A stretch of DNA of 64,000 nucleotides from Dendrocalamus latiflorus (Eukaryota > Streptophyta > Magnoliopsida > Poales > Poaceae): NCBI GenBank assembly GCA_017311315.1, contig CM029636.1, positions 25,642,043-25,706,042 of the forward strand, in the 5' to 3' direction. Position 1 is the first letter of the stretch; every line of letters begins with the position of its first letter. A program made the position numbers and the translations under genes. The notes under the pieces were generated by a model, which was not told where the DNA came from, made no database searches, and saw only the letters and a list, made by a program, of their open reading frames with translations. Shown here in pieces: positions 32,665 to 43,290 of this stretch.

Positions 32665-32781
32665 TGTTAGAGATATATGTATAGTTTGTTATTCCCCATT
32701 GTAATGAGGGGTTCTTTATGTACTTTGTGTATATATACCGGCCCATTGGCCTCATATTGAATACAAGCGCTATTCATAACA
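32665..32781 (+). repeat. 3' LTR of the copia element
   Basis: 117 bp, lacking 13 bp present in the 5' LTR between GTTCTTT and TGTACTTTG. Confidence 0.95.
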
Positions 32782-32786
32782 GAGAC

Positions 32787-33387
32787 GACGTGTTGTACAT
32801 GCCCCTAGTAATTAGAAGGTCAGTTTTCTTACTAATTAGTAGTTCAGTTTCTCAAGTAATTAGCGGGTCAATTTCTCTTGTTTAATTGCTATAAAGGGAG
32901 GAAGTAAAAATCTGAAAAGCTGTGCAGTTTTGGGCGGCGCCAAATCTTTCTTGCGTTCGTGCATTTGATTGCTCGAGTTCAAATACATGAAGCTAATTTT
33001 TTTTCTCCCTGCGTTGCATTTGGCGTGCGGCCTTAAAAATGGCTAATTTTCCCCTGATGGACGTTCGAGCTTGTCGGGGGGAAGTGCTCTCGATCTCCCT
33101 GTGATCTCTGTCTGTCATGCTCCGTGTGTATATACCATTTTTGTAAAATACATGAAGCTAATAGATGAAGGCACTGTTTCATTTTATGATGAAGCTAAAC
33201 TTTCTTAGTGGGTGTCACCAAATTTACAAAAGATTTTTCGTATGTGTTGTACATGAAAATTCCCCTCTCTCTATGGTGGGTGAATATATAGCGACAACTG
33301 ACATGTAAGATGACACAATTCAGAATTGCGCAGCGTCCAAGGCGAGCCGTCAGTTATCCACCGGGAACATGCACGGTGCACCGGGGA
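32787..33387. other. 3' flank of methylesterase copy 2; contains a duplicated block
   Basis: Starts with short imperfect repeats of 'AGTAATTAG(A/T)(A/G)G(G)TCA(G/A)TTT' (about 32806-32875). No gene is seen. It holds the partner of the 25020-25110 repeat. Confidence 0.4.
33001..33092 (+). repeat. Intergenic duplication, copy 2 (partner at 25020-25110)
   Basis: Near-identical 90-bp block, about 300 bp downstream of the methylesterase copy 2 stop codon. Confidence 0.9.
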
Positions 33388-34513
33388 TCACAGCGACTTG
33401 AGGATGAGCTCCAGGAGATGCTCCGGCGCGGAGAAGAAGGGGCTGTGGTCGGTGTCCATGGCCAACACCTCGCTCGGCGGCCAGCGGTGGATCATGGCCT
33501 CCTGCTGCGCCGGCTTCACCATGTGGTCGTTCGCCGTCTTTATGTACACTCGCCGCACCCTGTTGATCGCGCTTTCGTCCCCGTCATCCCCGCCGCCGAA
33601 CCTGGCCGTGCTCAGCGCGGCCGGCCATGGGCGGAGCAGAATGGAGGCGAGTGTAGAGTCCTGAACAACCATTTTTCAGACACAGCGCATTCCATTTTAC
33701 AATCAGGGTAGGTGCTGATGGATAGAAGTAGAACGACATGTAAAAATGCTTCCCCGATGCGATTCATTAACCTCTTGGGGGCTCTGCTGGTATAGGATCG
33801 TGCGCTGCAACGCCTTTCGCAGTGCCACACTCGTAGGCGGACGATCGATTCCCAGACCAAACGCCAGATCGTACACGTCCCCGAACTCGGATAAATCAGG
33901 AACACCCTGTTGATTCGCAGCCGGATATTTCAGAAAATGCAAGCACTGTTGTTATCAGCCATAATAGGGATACTTAATGAACTTGTGATAAAGAGTCACA
34001 TCTTTGATGTCTTGTTCAGTTTGGTAGCCGAACGGAAGCATGGTCGCTGCAATGAAGATTGCTTGCTTAATTCTGTCTCCGAAAAGATGCATTGCGTGTG
34101 TCACGCTTAGCCCTCCTGCACTGTGTCCTACCAAAATGACCTGAGGGAAGACGAAATTAGAACGCTGGCCCTGAATTTGCTGTGTTATCAATCAGTGAAA
34201 GAGTGAACTGGTACGGATTTCTGGAAGGGATGGATGGAACGGATACGAGGACGATGACCACCTTCTCGCCGTCCGGCAGGGCGGCCATGAGGTCGAGGAG
34301 CGGCGCGTCGTACTCGTCGAACGACCGGACGGCGTTGGGGTCGACGCGGCTGCCGGCCGCACCGGCGAGGTCGACGCAGGAGACGCGGTGACCGGAGCCC
34401 TGGAGGACGCAGAGGAGCTTGAACCAGCACCAGGCGCCGTGGCCGGCACCGTGCACAAGAACGAAGTGCTCCTTGCTCCTCTTGGATACATCGACGCCTG
34501 CGTCCATTAGCAA
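33388..34513 (-). CDS. Methylesterase (MES/SABP2-like alpha/beta-hydrolase), copy 2
   Basis: Four exons on the minus strand: 34513-34262, 34140-34000, 33906-33772 and 33660-33388. All junctions are phase 0; the CDS is 801 nt (266 aa). The N-terminus is about nine residues longer than copy 1 (start 34513; the Met at 34507 is an alternative). EHFVLVHGAGHGAWCWFKL gives the oxyanion HG. The nucleophile is S91 in GHSAGG, with D221 (TANDH) and H248 (DTDHSPFFSAP) completing the triad. Introns are short (121, 93 and 111 bp) compared with copy 1 (627, 400 and 304 bp). It is GC-richer than copy 1. Both copies look functional. Substrate is unknown; hormone methyl esters are the family's usual targets. 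Confidence 0.88.
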
Positions 34514-35112
34514 GCTTGTTAACTCGCCGCGCTTAATTTGCTTGCTTGTTCGTGCATATGTCTATCTGCTTGTGGATTTGTATGCGTGTGCAGTTTATAC
34601 TGGTGAGGAGAGAGAGCGCGCAAGAGGAGTGGGATGCGTGATGCCTTATTCATGAAGGAAGACGAGAGCGGAGAGCGAGAGGAGTAGAAAAACTGATTCA
34701 AGAAGCTAGATATTCATATTGATTTTTTACTTCTCTAAACAGAAGTCAGAAATACAATCTAATACAAGCAGAACCATACTTGACTTGGGCAAGGGATTAC
34801 ATATCTGTGATCCTGTCAATAAGAAATTTCGGAGTCAGCACTAAACCTATGTTGCAGCAATACTTTAACTACTTAAAACCTATTCTTTTACGGCCTTCAA
34901 TTCTTGTAGCCATACGGTTCCTAGCACCTTTTGTTACTTCCACGTATAACAAATATTCTGTATTCGTGTTGGTTTGAGTTTGACTCCCTTTGTCGACCAC
35001 TTTGATTTGAGATTTCCCCAACAGTTTGGTTCATTTGTAAGAAAGGTTAACCTTCTGTCAAGTTGGGGATAGTATGTAGAGGCTAGAGCTCTGCCTTTAG
35101 ATGCGCCCTTTT
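34514..35112. other. Upstream region of methylesterase copy 2; no gene seen
   Basis: Presumed promoter and 5' UTR side of the minus-strand gene, then AT-rich sequence. Confidence 0.4.
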
Positions 35113-35540
35113 TAACTGTGATTTATAGTTCATAGTTACGCCTTAATGATTTTTAGTCCCAACACAAACGCTTGTATGAACAATCCGAATACTGATAAGC
35201 CGATAAGTCGTTTCGAAAAGATTATCCTGATAAGCTGCTTTAAAACAACGGCATAAAAGCCGTCCCGTTTATTTGTTCGATGGAAGCTATAAACCATAAA
35301 CTAAAAAGAAGGGGCCTTTAGTTAAACCCAAAATTTCATATCAGCTTGCGGAGTCAAACAGAACAACCGGTGAATCAAGAGCATAGCAAACAATGAACAT
35401 ATTACACCAACCAAAGATGTTAACGTGTTGAATTTTGCCAAAGAGAGATGGAGTGCGAGAGGAGCAGGCTAGCAACAAGCTGGGCGGGCGGCAAGATACT
35501 TGGTTTCCTCCGATGGAACAGCCAGCTTCCAATTGTCAAA
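35113..35540 (+). repeat. Dispersed duplication, copy 1 (about 410 bp), with an inverted-repeat MITE inside
   Basis: CGCTTGTATGAAC...GATAAGCCGATAAGTCGTTT, TTGTTCGATGGAAG, TTTCATATCAGCTTGCGGAG and 'GAGAGGAGCAGGCTAGCAAC' recur in the same order at 36140-36540. The first half has inverted ends (TTTATAGTTCATAG / CTATAAACCATAAACT) and looks like a small MITE. The second half is shared flank, so this is a duplication of a larger block. Confidence 0.85.
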
Positions 35541-35625
35541 CTACAACATAGTCTTGCTGATCCTTGGTTTCCTCCGATGGAACAATCAGCGTCCAATTGT
35601 CAAACTACGGCATAGTCTTGCTTGC
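35500..35625 (+). repeat. Tandem duplication, about 55-60 bp unit, two copies
   Basis: TTGGTTTCCTCCGATGGAAC followed by CCAATTGTCAAACTAC and CATAGTCTTGCT occurs twice in a row with few differences. The second large copy at 36140-36540 lacks this duplication. Confidence 0.85.
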
Positions 35626-35689
35626 ACGTAGCCGCCTTGTACGACATGGCAATGACAGGGTCATCAAGATCCGATGGTGATTGCCAAAT

Positions 35690-35840
35690 ACTAGGGATGC
35701 AAACACAGCGGATAATTTCCGTTCATCCGATCGATTGAAGGTTTGTGAAACGAATACGGAAGGGGTAGATAGGTATCCGATATTATCTATATCCGACTCT
35801 AACTCCGAGGGAAAAATATAGAATAGCAATACAGGATAAG
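35690..35840 (+). mobile_element. hAT-like terminus (TAGGGATGCAAAC...)
   Basis: TAGGGATGCAAACACAGCGG followed by ATCCGA / TATCCGATAT-type subterminal repeats is a common hAT end in grasses. The right end was not found. Confidence 0.45.
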
Positions 35841-36139
35841 TGATATCTGTCTGTATATATCCATATGTAAGTGATATGAGAAAGTCTGTTGTGACTTCAC
35901 CTAGGAACAAGATAATATATAGACAGATTGTCACATCTAAACGGGCGGGAGTACTGAGTGTTCTTCCTTTAACATCTCAGTAATTAGTCTCTCCATGTTC
36001 GCTCTGATTGTATCATACTGTCCAATGTCCTATGCAAAGAAATGGATAATTTCCGTCCGACTGACCATCCAAAATATTATGAAACGGATACGGAATGGTT
36101 TATGGCTCAATCTTTGCATGTGTCCTTTTCGGCTGTTAT

Positions 36140-36540
36140 TTATGGTTTATAGCTACGGCTGATGGTTTTTGGTCTTAATACGAACGCTTGTATGAACGAT
36201 CCGAATACTGATAAGCCGATAAGTCGTTTCGAAAAGGTTATCCTGATAAGCTGTTTCAAAATGACGGCAAAAAAGCCGTCCCGTTTATTTGTTCGATGGA
36301 AGTTATAAACCATAAATTAAAAACAATGGGCCTTTAGCTGAACCCAAAATTTCATATCAGCTTGCGGAGTCAAACAGAACAACTGGTGGATCGAGAGCAT
36401 GGTAAACAATGAACATATTACACCAGAGATGTTAATGCGTTGAATTTTGCCAAACAGAGATGGAGTGCGAGAGGAGCAGGCTAGCAACAGCTGGGCGGGC
36501 GGCAAGATCCTTGTTTCCTCCGACGGAACAAACTTGAGCT
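36140..36540 (+). repeat. Dispersed duplication, copy 2 (partner at 35113-35540)
   Basis: Same block order as copy 1, offset by about 1.02 kb, with roughly 10% differences by eye. Confidence 0.85.
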
Positions 36541-39129
36541 TCACTTATTATCTGAGCCCATTGACATTTTCTCAGTACCAAAAAAAAAATAAGGGCATGT
36601 TTGAAATGTAAGAGTTCTTCAGGAGTTTCGTAGAAATTTCATATAAAAAATTTAACTTTTATATAAATTAGGAACAATTCCAGTGTTCTGATATGGCCTG
36701 AGGCTGATGGTGGAATATGCTGGTTGGAGTGACGAGTGACAACAACATCGCTGTCTGTTTCGCCGACAGTCGTATTTGTGTCATGTGTGGAGCTTGTTGC
36801 AATATATAACCAAGTTTACCATTTATTCTTATACATGTTCCTCAAAACCTAAAACGTTGCAACCCTGAGCACTGCAGGTGCTGCTCCAACGGGTTTCTGG
36901 TTTAAATTGTACTGTGTGAAGGTGTACTGTACCGACTGTTAGTGAGAAATTGAGAAAAAAAACATCGTTATATCTTTACAAATAATGCAAAAGAATAAGA
37001 GAAAAAAATAAAAAACTAAAAAAACCAAAATACAAAAATATCGAATTAAGAAACTGACGCGTTTCAGAAGGCAGAGTCAAAAGCAAGCTGATTGGAGCAT
37101 AGCTAAACTGTTGCAAAATGTACATTATAGTAGACTTTGTATCTGTATGGGCTTGAAAACCAGGTAGTTACTTATTTAGTTCCTTTTCGACATATTTGGC
37201 GGCATAAACTAGCTAGTACGGGTTAACAACACTGGTTTCCTCTTGAAGCAAATAAAAATGTTCAGGAGCGGATGCTTAGATGTCACACTCTCTGAAGAAT
37301 TCGAGAGGGGCTACTGAGGATTATAGGACGTGAACGATACGGACAAACTTAATTTATCAAATCCTTAATTTTGTGCTCAATCAATCAAAATTGTGTCTAC
37401 GCAACAGCCAATCAAGCTGTGAGTATTCTAGCTGGAATATCCTAGGTTTTCTTTATACAAAACAGTGGCATGCGATATTTTAACTCGTGTGTGTATTGTT
37501 CAGCCTGCCCTTCGTTCACAAACTAGTGACGGTTCTGACTGTACCATCTCAATGTACAACCTTAACGATTAGTTTATATGATAAAGTAACCTAGAACAAA
37601 TTTCATTACGACAAATTTCTGTGATGGAATGACTTATAGATGTTCCCAGTAGAGAAAAAGAGAGGATCAAACTTTACCCTACCAGGATTAATAAATGTCT
37701 TTTTTGTACATTAGTAGTACTACCAAAGAACAATTCTCCTCAAAATCAGCACTGCAATATCCACGTAACCTGAAGACTTGGATTTTCGGTAAACTTGTGA
37801 GATGTTATTGGACCTGCATAGCAATAGAGGAGAGTGAATGATGTCTTTTTAAAATCTTTTCCTCAGTATTTAAGATTTTGTTGCACCGGTTAGACTGCTC
37901 AAAAGACTCAACAGAGCCGGTCTGACTGCCTGAGGCTTAAATCAGTAGACTAAAAATCTAAATCTTTCACAAATTTGAATTTTAACTCAACAAATATTAG
38001 GCTGGCTGGCTGGGCTGATTAAGCTTTTAATTAGCCGATTGCTTCACCGCCACCTATTTCGCTATCTCAGGTTAAGTAGTCGCAAAATCTTTCATGTCAC
38101 TTTGTGTTCCAGAATTATCTCTAACTTTCCACTCAAGGAATTTGATCTTCGCACCTCATCACCGGATTTGGGTCGTCTTCCCCGTCGCCATCCAAATCAT
38201 CGCCGCCATCGAATTCATCATGCTCGGTGAGCATCTCCACAATCCTTTGCACCCATAGCATCAATTTATCCCATATACTTTTTCCCCACTTCAATTTGGT
38301 TGATGTACCACCGTGGAGTGTTGCTACTGCCACCATCTTGTCAAGCTCTTGCTGCCACTTGATCTCCATCTCCGATGAGCTTCCATCGAACCAATTGCAT
38401 TCTCTCACACTAAGTTCCACCTTCCCACCAATTATCACACTAAGTTAATTGCATTCTCTCATAGTCATTTGCCAGAATTGAGTAGTCTTCCTTATCATCA
38501 CCCAAGCTGCCACCGTCACAGATTTCATCATCGCTGGTGAGCTACTGCCATCATCAACCTCAACATCATCTTCCCCATGCCACATTCTACACCGTGTTCA
38601 CCTCGCCTTCACTAGAACCCTGCCAAAACGTTGTTACTGCCATCTGCCTCTACTTCGGCTGCAGGTCTTGTTTGTTGCCACCATGCACGACCATCGTGAC
38701 GTCACCAACCATCCCTCCTTGAGGTCCTGCCAACCCATTTTGTTAGTTGGCCATACCTTCCAAGCTGTCACTCTCCAGAACCAACGCTAAAGTGGCTTCT
38801 CCAAGCTAATAGTGCAAAGCCACTTCTCGCAACGGGGGTGTTTGATTTGGCTTCCAGCTTCTAGAGGCCAAAAACCGAAAGCCAAAGCCACTTCGAACGC
38901 CCCTGAAGACCATGATCTGCCAAGAAGAAAAGGTTCTTTTCCCCCTTTCTTGGATATAGCTGTAGATTTCCTCCAAAGCAGAGTTCCTAGATCTGCAAAT
39001 GCTCCAATATTTGATTACTTTGTGTTTTTTTGTGATGATTGGTGAGACGGGTGGTAGCTATTTAATTATTTCTGTAGAATATTGTGTGGTAGCCATGAAA
39101 ACACGTGTGCTTCCTCTAATTGGCTCCTT
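36541..39129. other. No intact gene; AT-rich and repeat-derived
   Basis: A fragment at 37790-37950 resembles the LTR end found in the receptor kinase intron 2 (GGAGAGTGAATGATGTC). A minus-strand 101-codon frame at 38133-38438 has no family signature. GCCACTTCT/AGAAGTGGC-like inverted patches around 38790-38830, followed by GGGGGTGTTTGATTTGGC, look like a MITE end. Confidence 0.4.
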
Positions 39130-39530
39130 AGCTCCTCAGCTTCTCACGTCTCAACGATCAGCAAGGGTCACGCATCGGCTCATGCCTTCTCGAGCTGTGC
39201 CCGAAGCTCCCCCACTTGACGGGCTTTGGCTACAGACCACAGGGCCTCGGTCTGCACCTCTCTCAACTACCTTTGAAGGTCCTCCAGCTCTCTCTCTCTA
39301 CTTCCTCGTGGACCCACGTCGGCCTCTCGGGAAGCTGTGGTCTTGCCGGTGGCTTGAGTCTCTATAAGGGTGTCTGGCCACACTCCTGACCCTGGGGCGG
39401 TGTGGGCTGCAACCCGACTTGACTTCATCCTCGAAGGGGGGTTCACACCCCCAACCTCGGTGGCCTTCCATGTCTTCCTCTTCTTGGACGACGTGGCTTC
39501 TTGTTCAAGAGTCCCACAGACGGCACCAAC
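39130..39530 (-). mobile_element. Leader and gag start of a minus-strand Ty3-gypsy element (Tat/RIRE2-like), truncated
   Basis: Directly inside the LTR the minus strand reads TTGGTGCCGTCTGTGGGACT, the leader wording typical of grass Tat-lineage elements. A Lys/Arg/Glu-rich, Met-starting coding-like stretch follows (residues such as SSKKRKTWKATEVGG, then EREL-EDLQR). It stops making sense about 400 bp in; the rest of the element is absent. Confidence 0.6.
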
Positions 39531-40076
39531 TGTCGTCGGTACGAGTCCGAACAGTAAACTTAGAAGCAGCCCCGGTCGGATACGAAGATTGTCACGGGTG
39601 CGAAGGGACTCAAGAAAAGCACACAACCACAAGTGTATTCAATAGGAGTGATTTTTTGGATTACAAAGTGGCCTTCTCTCTCCCATTACAAGAGGTTTTT
39701 TTTATAGGGGGGAGAGGCAGATATGTGAAGTTACAAGTTTTCCCTCTAGACCTGGCTCACCCTAGGGATATTTACGTCCTTTGCCTTGTGTGGGTCCTAT
39801 CATGTCCAAGAGACCCCCGGGCCGGTCCCCGGACCTCGCCCGGGGTCGACGTGCGAACCCCGCTGATGTTGGTCTCGGACCCTCTCTGGGGTCGATGCGC
39901 GAACCCCGCTGATGTTGGTCTCGGACCCTCTCTGGGGTCGATGCGCGAACCCCGCCAATGTAGGCCTCGGACATCCTCCGGGTTGGTGTACAAACCCCGC
40001 CGATGTTGGCCCCCGTGGGTGCAGCCAATTCCGGGTGGTCACGGGACCGAGATAGCGCAGGAACCCTCTCCCAACA
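39531..40076 (-). mobile_element. 5' LTR of the minus-strand gypsy element, 546 bp
   Basis: The minus strand starts TGTTGGGAGAGGG (40076) and ends CCGACGACA (39531). It carries a TATA box (TATAAAAAAA, complement of about 39697-39706) and a tandem-repeat U3. The 264-codon plus-strand frame across it is spurious. Confidence 0.7.
39841..40020 (-). repeat. Tandem repeat in gypsy LTR U3, about 46 bp unit, nearly 4 copies
   Basis: The plus-strand core GCGAACCCCGCTGATGTTGG plus CTCGGACCCTCTCTGGGGTC repeats at about 46-bp steps. The first two units are nearly identical, the last two diverged. Confidence 0.9.
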
Positions 40077-41797
40077 GTACTGAAGGTTGCAAATTCTCCA
40101 CAGGTTTTTTTCTGGAGATGTATACAGTTTTCGAAATGCATGTTTCTTTAAAAAGGCTAATTTTAGTAATAGAGGTTAGTTTATGTTTGGTGCTGAGTGA
40201 GAATCGGTGGTAAAAGAAGCTGAACTTGTCGTTTTACAGTTGACACATGCATGGGCCTGAAGAATGTCATGGACTCGTGGCTACTGCGCAGGATGATGAA
40301 GCTAAAGGAATGTCATGGCCATGCCTACGCTGCAACGGCGGCAAGAAATTCAGAAAAGAAGCAAGACTCTGAAGTATTGTATGGGCTTTGAGCTACGTAA
40401 GTTAACCAATATGTGATTTGTTAGCTGTGTGTGTGTGTGTAGCATATAAGCTCCTTGTAGCCTGGAGACAGGGCTGACCTGGAGAGAACTGAAATCTGAT
40501 TTCCTCCCCAATTGCTATCTCCTTCCTCTGGTTCTTCTTCCAATCCCCAAATTCCGTGCTGTTCTACCCCAAATTCTAAACTCCATTCCTCCTCTCGTAG
40601 CTACCAATCGCCGGCCAGGTTTGTAACGAAGAAGTTGTTCATCCTGTGAGCCGTGTGTGAAGTCTTGTGTGTTATTTGCAGCCAGACTTTAGTGCTGGGC
40701 CCATCCGAGCATGTGAGTGGCTGTGTGGATTTAGGCCTGCAGCATTGTTAGCTGGTAGAGATCGTTGGCTTTAGGGAGCTCTCATGGACATGGCCTTCTT
40801 TCCAATTTTACTGCCTGGTCGTCGGTAGGGATGGGAACAATAAAGGTTGATATCTGTATTTAAGAATATACGAATGTGATAAGTAAAGTTTGTATTTAAG
40901 AATTTTTGTATTCATATTTAAGAATATTTATATCCGTATTTGAGAATACTCGTATTCGTATTTGAGACTATTCGATTCGTATTCGATCCGTTTCCATCCC
41001 TGACGACCTCCTTGGGGATGATTGTAGAAAGCAATTTTCTAATGAACTAAAATTCGCAAGCAAGAAGAGAAAATTACGTTGCATAATTTCTAACTCAAAG
41101 CGCTATACTGCTAGCTTGTGTAGACATGTAATTATGTTACATAAATTTGTTCTACCGAGATTTGTTACAAAATTTTTAGGATATCCGTATTCGACCAAAT
41201 TAAGTATATATTCGATTCGAATTCGTATTCGTTACGACATTTGATTCATATTTGTATTCGAGAATATTCGAATTCATATTCATATTTGTTTTTAAAATAT
41301 TAATTCATATTTGTATTTATATTGATTTTTAAAAATATGGATTCATATTTATATTTAAAACTATTTGATTCGTATATTATCCGTTTCTATTAATAGACGT
41401 CGGTGTAGGCAGCCGCAGTGTGTGTGAGAGAGATTAAAAAGCTGCCTAGAGAGAGATAAAAAGAAGCTGACATGCTAAGAATATGATTAGAGCTAGTAAT
41501 GATTTTCATTGACGGCCGGGAAAGCCCGATTCACTGGATTCTAAAAATCTAATTTTCTACTGTATATAGTTTTTTTAATAGTATCTAACTTGTAAATAGA
41601 GTGTCTTTTTAAAACAGAGCCTACTACTCGATTGTAGTACACGGTTAAGATTTTATTTATATCGGACAAAATTATACATGAATATCTCTCTCTATAAGTT
41701 TATCTATAAACTGTTACTATTGATAAACCAAAACCAAAAACTAAAACTAAAAACTAATATAAACAGTCCAAATGCATGCATACATAATACAAGTTTA
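40077..41797. other. Intergenic; hAT-like MITE at about 40826-41003 and related AT-rich relics
   Basis: TAGGGATGGGAAC at about 40827 pairs with GTTTCCATCCCTGA near 41003. Between and after them (to about 41395) are TATTCG / TATTTGAGAATA-type subterminal repeats typical of grass hAT MITEs. No gene is recognised. Confidence 0.5.
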
Positions 41798-42040
41798 GGG
41801 TCTGTTCTTTTTTGCTGCGGCTTATGGCTTTTGGATGCGGCTTGTGGCTTCTGGGCTGTTGGTGTTAGTGATTGCAGTGCAATATAAACTCACGTGCAGT
41901 TTTTGCAGATATAAATGAAGTCGGTACAGTATGTACTACAATTAACTAGTAGACCCTATTTTAAAAAGATACTCTGTTTAAAAGTTAGTTACTATAGAAA
42001 AGCTGAAAAATAGCTTTTAGAAGCTTAAAGAAACAGGACC
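41798..42040 (+). mobile_element. MITE family B, copy 1
   Basis: Ends GGGTCTGTTCTTTT and AAGAAACAGGACC are imperfect inverted repeats. The interior (GCTGCGGCTTATGG, ACTCACGTGC, ACAATTAACTAGTAGA, TAGTTACTATAGAAAAGC) matches 52153-52382. Confidence 0.75.
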
Positions 42041-42576
42041 TAAGGTTTGGAGCTGCACTGTTCTGCTGCAGTTGTTGATTATATTACTCCACAAACTAGC
42101 TGGTGTGTACGAATATGAATGCACATGATCATGTGAACGCACGCCCTGCTTGCACGTGAATGTGAACGCGCGCCCTGCTTACTTGCTTTGCCACCCGGAA
42201 GATTAATTTGATACACACACACACACGTACGTACAGCCACAGCTAGTAGTGCGCAACTATAGTAGTATTAATTAAGTAAACAACGATCTAATTTATTAAT
42301 TTACTACTTCCACTAGATATCATCACTAGATCGTCGCCGGCTAGCTGCCACCTGAAAGTCTTCCATTTGGGTCAACAAATTAAGCAAGCTTTATTATATC
42401 ATATGCGTCCGTATAGCAGTAGATACTTAATTGCACTCTCCTTTGAAATTATAGGCAATTAACTTCATTCGAGTGTCATATGCTAATCCACACATGCAAT
42501 ACACGTACCTCAACTAATTCTTCCGTGTGTGCGCGCTACGCAGAACAACCAAACAAGAATCCTATATATATGATGA

Positions 42577-42579
<3 letters not shown>

Positions 42580-42645
<66 letters not shown>
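42580..42645 (+). repeat. (TA)n microsatellite
   Basis: About 32 TA dinucleotides in a row. Confidence 0.97.
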
Positions 42646-42650
<5 letters not shown>

Positions 42651-42876
42651 CCCCGTTTGGCAGAGCTCTACCTCTAGAAAATCTGTAGATTTCCTAGAGC
42701 TGGTCATCTGTAGCTCTAGGAAATTCTGGATCTAGAGTTGCATGTATGTTAAGTGCATTTACATGACTTATTTTATTTATATTATATATTAAATAAAAAT
42801 ATTTAAATCACTTTAATTTAGTCAACAAACTACATGTCCACCATAGATCTTAGAGTTAGAGCTGTGCCAAACGGGG
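42651..42876. mobile_element. MITE, 226 bp, inserted at the edge of the (TA)n tract
   Basis: CCCCGTTTGGCAGAGCTCTA and the complement of CCCCGTTTGGCACAGCTCTA form terminal inverted repeats of about 20 bp with one mismatch. The interior has AGAGCT/AGCTCT-rich inverted patches. Confidence 0.8.
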
Positions 42877-43017
42877 AGTGTGTTTGAGAGGTCTGCTGCT
42901 CAGGATATGTCTAATTAATATATAAAAGGGACTAAAAATCATCTCACTGCCCTGCGGTCTTTCCCGACGGTTTTCCGTATTTTTCTGACGGTTTTTGGTC
43001 GTCGTGAAATATGCTTA
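42877..43017. other. Short spacer with GACGGTTTT-type motifs
   Basis: Holds two (C/T)GACGGTTTT motifs like CACTA subterminal repeats; too short to call. Confidence 0.3.
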
Positions 43018-43290
43018 GGTGGTGCTCGGTTGGGCTAAATTTTTTTGTGCTTTATAGCTGAATTTTCACTGTAGTTGGCTGAAATTACACTGTAGCTGAT
43101 GGTGACTTATTTAACATAATTAAATTTAAAAAATTAAAAATGAAAAAGGGTTAACCCAGCACGTATAATACAAACAAATACGGGAGAAAAAAAAGAACCG
43201 AGAGAAAAGCTAAAAAAATCTAAAAAATAAGAAAAAGATAAAATTTAGAAATAGTAAAAAAAAATAAATAAACAGAAGACCAAACCCAAG
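43018..43290 (+). mobile_element. MITE family A, copy 2
   Basis: Shares the order of motifs with 16465-16735 (CACTGTAG, TTATTTAACATAATTAAATT, CGTATAATACAAACAAATAC, then an A-rich right half). Confidence 0.75.

Larger units (their letters stand above)
27710..32781 (+). mobile_element. Ty1-copia retrotransposon, complete in structure, 5072 bp, target duplication GAGAC
   Basis: LTRs lie at 27710-27839 and 32665-32781, both starting TGTTAGAGATATATG and ending AACA. The 5-bp target duplication GAGAC is at 27705-27709 and 32782-32786. The primer-binding site TGGTATCAGAGC is at 27840-27851, and the polypurine tract TTGAGGGGAG lies just before the 3' LTR. Gene order is gag, protease, integrase, reverse transcriptase, RNase H, as in copia. 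LTRs are very short (130 and 117 bp); they differ by one 13-bp deletion and about 3-4 substitutions, so the insertion is not new but not ancient. Two stop codons and a frameshift inactivate its polyprotein. Confidence 0.97.

Noticed and set aside
39419..40213. 264-codon plus-strand open frame
   Set aside because: It crosses a minus-strand LTR, its border and its tandem repeat; the frame is accidental.
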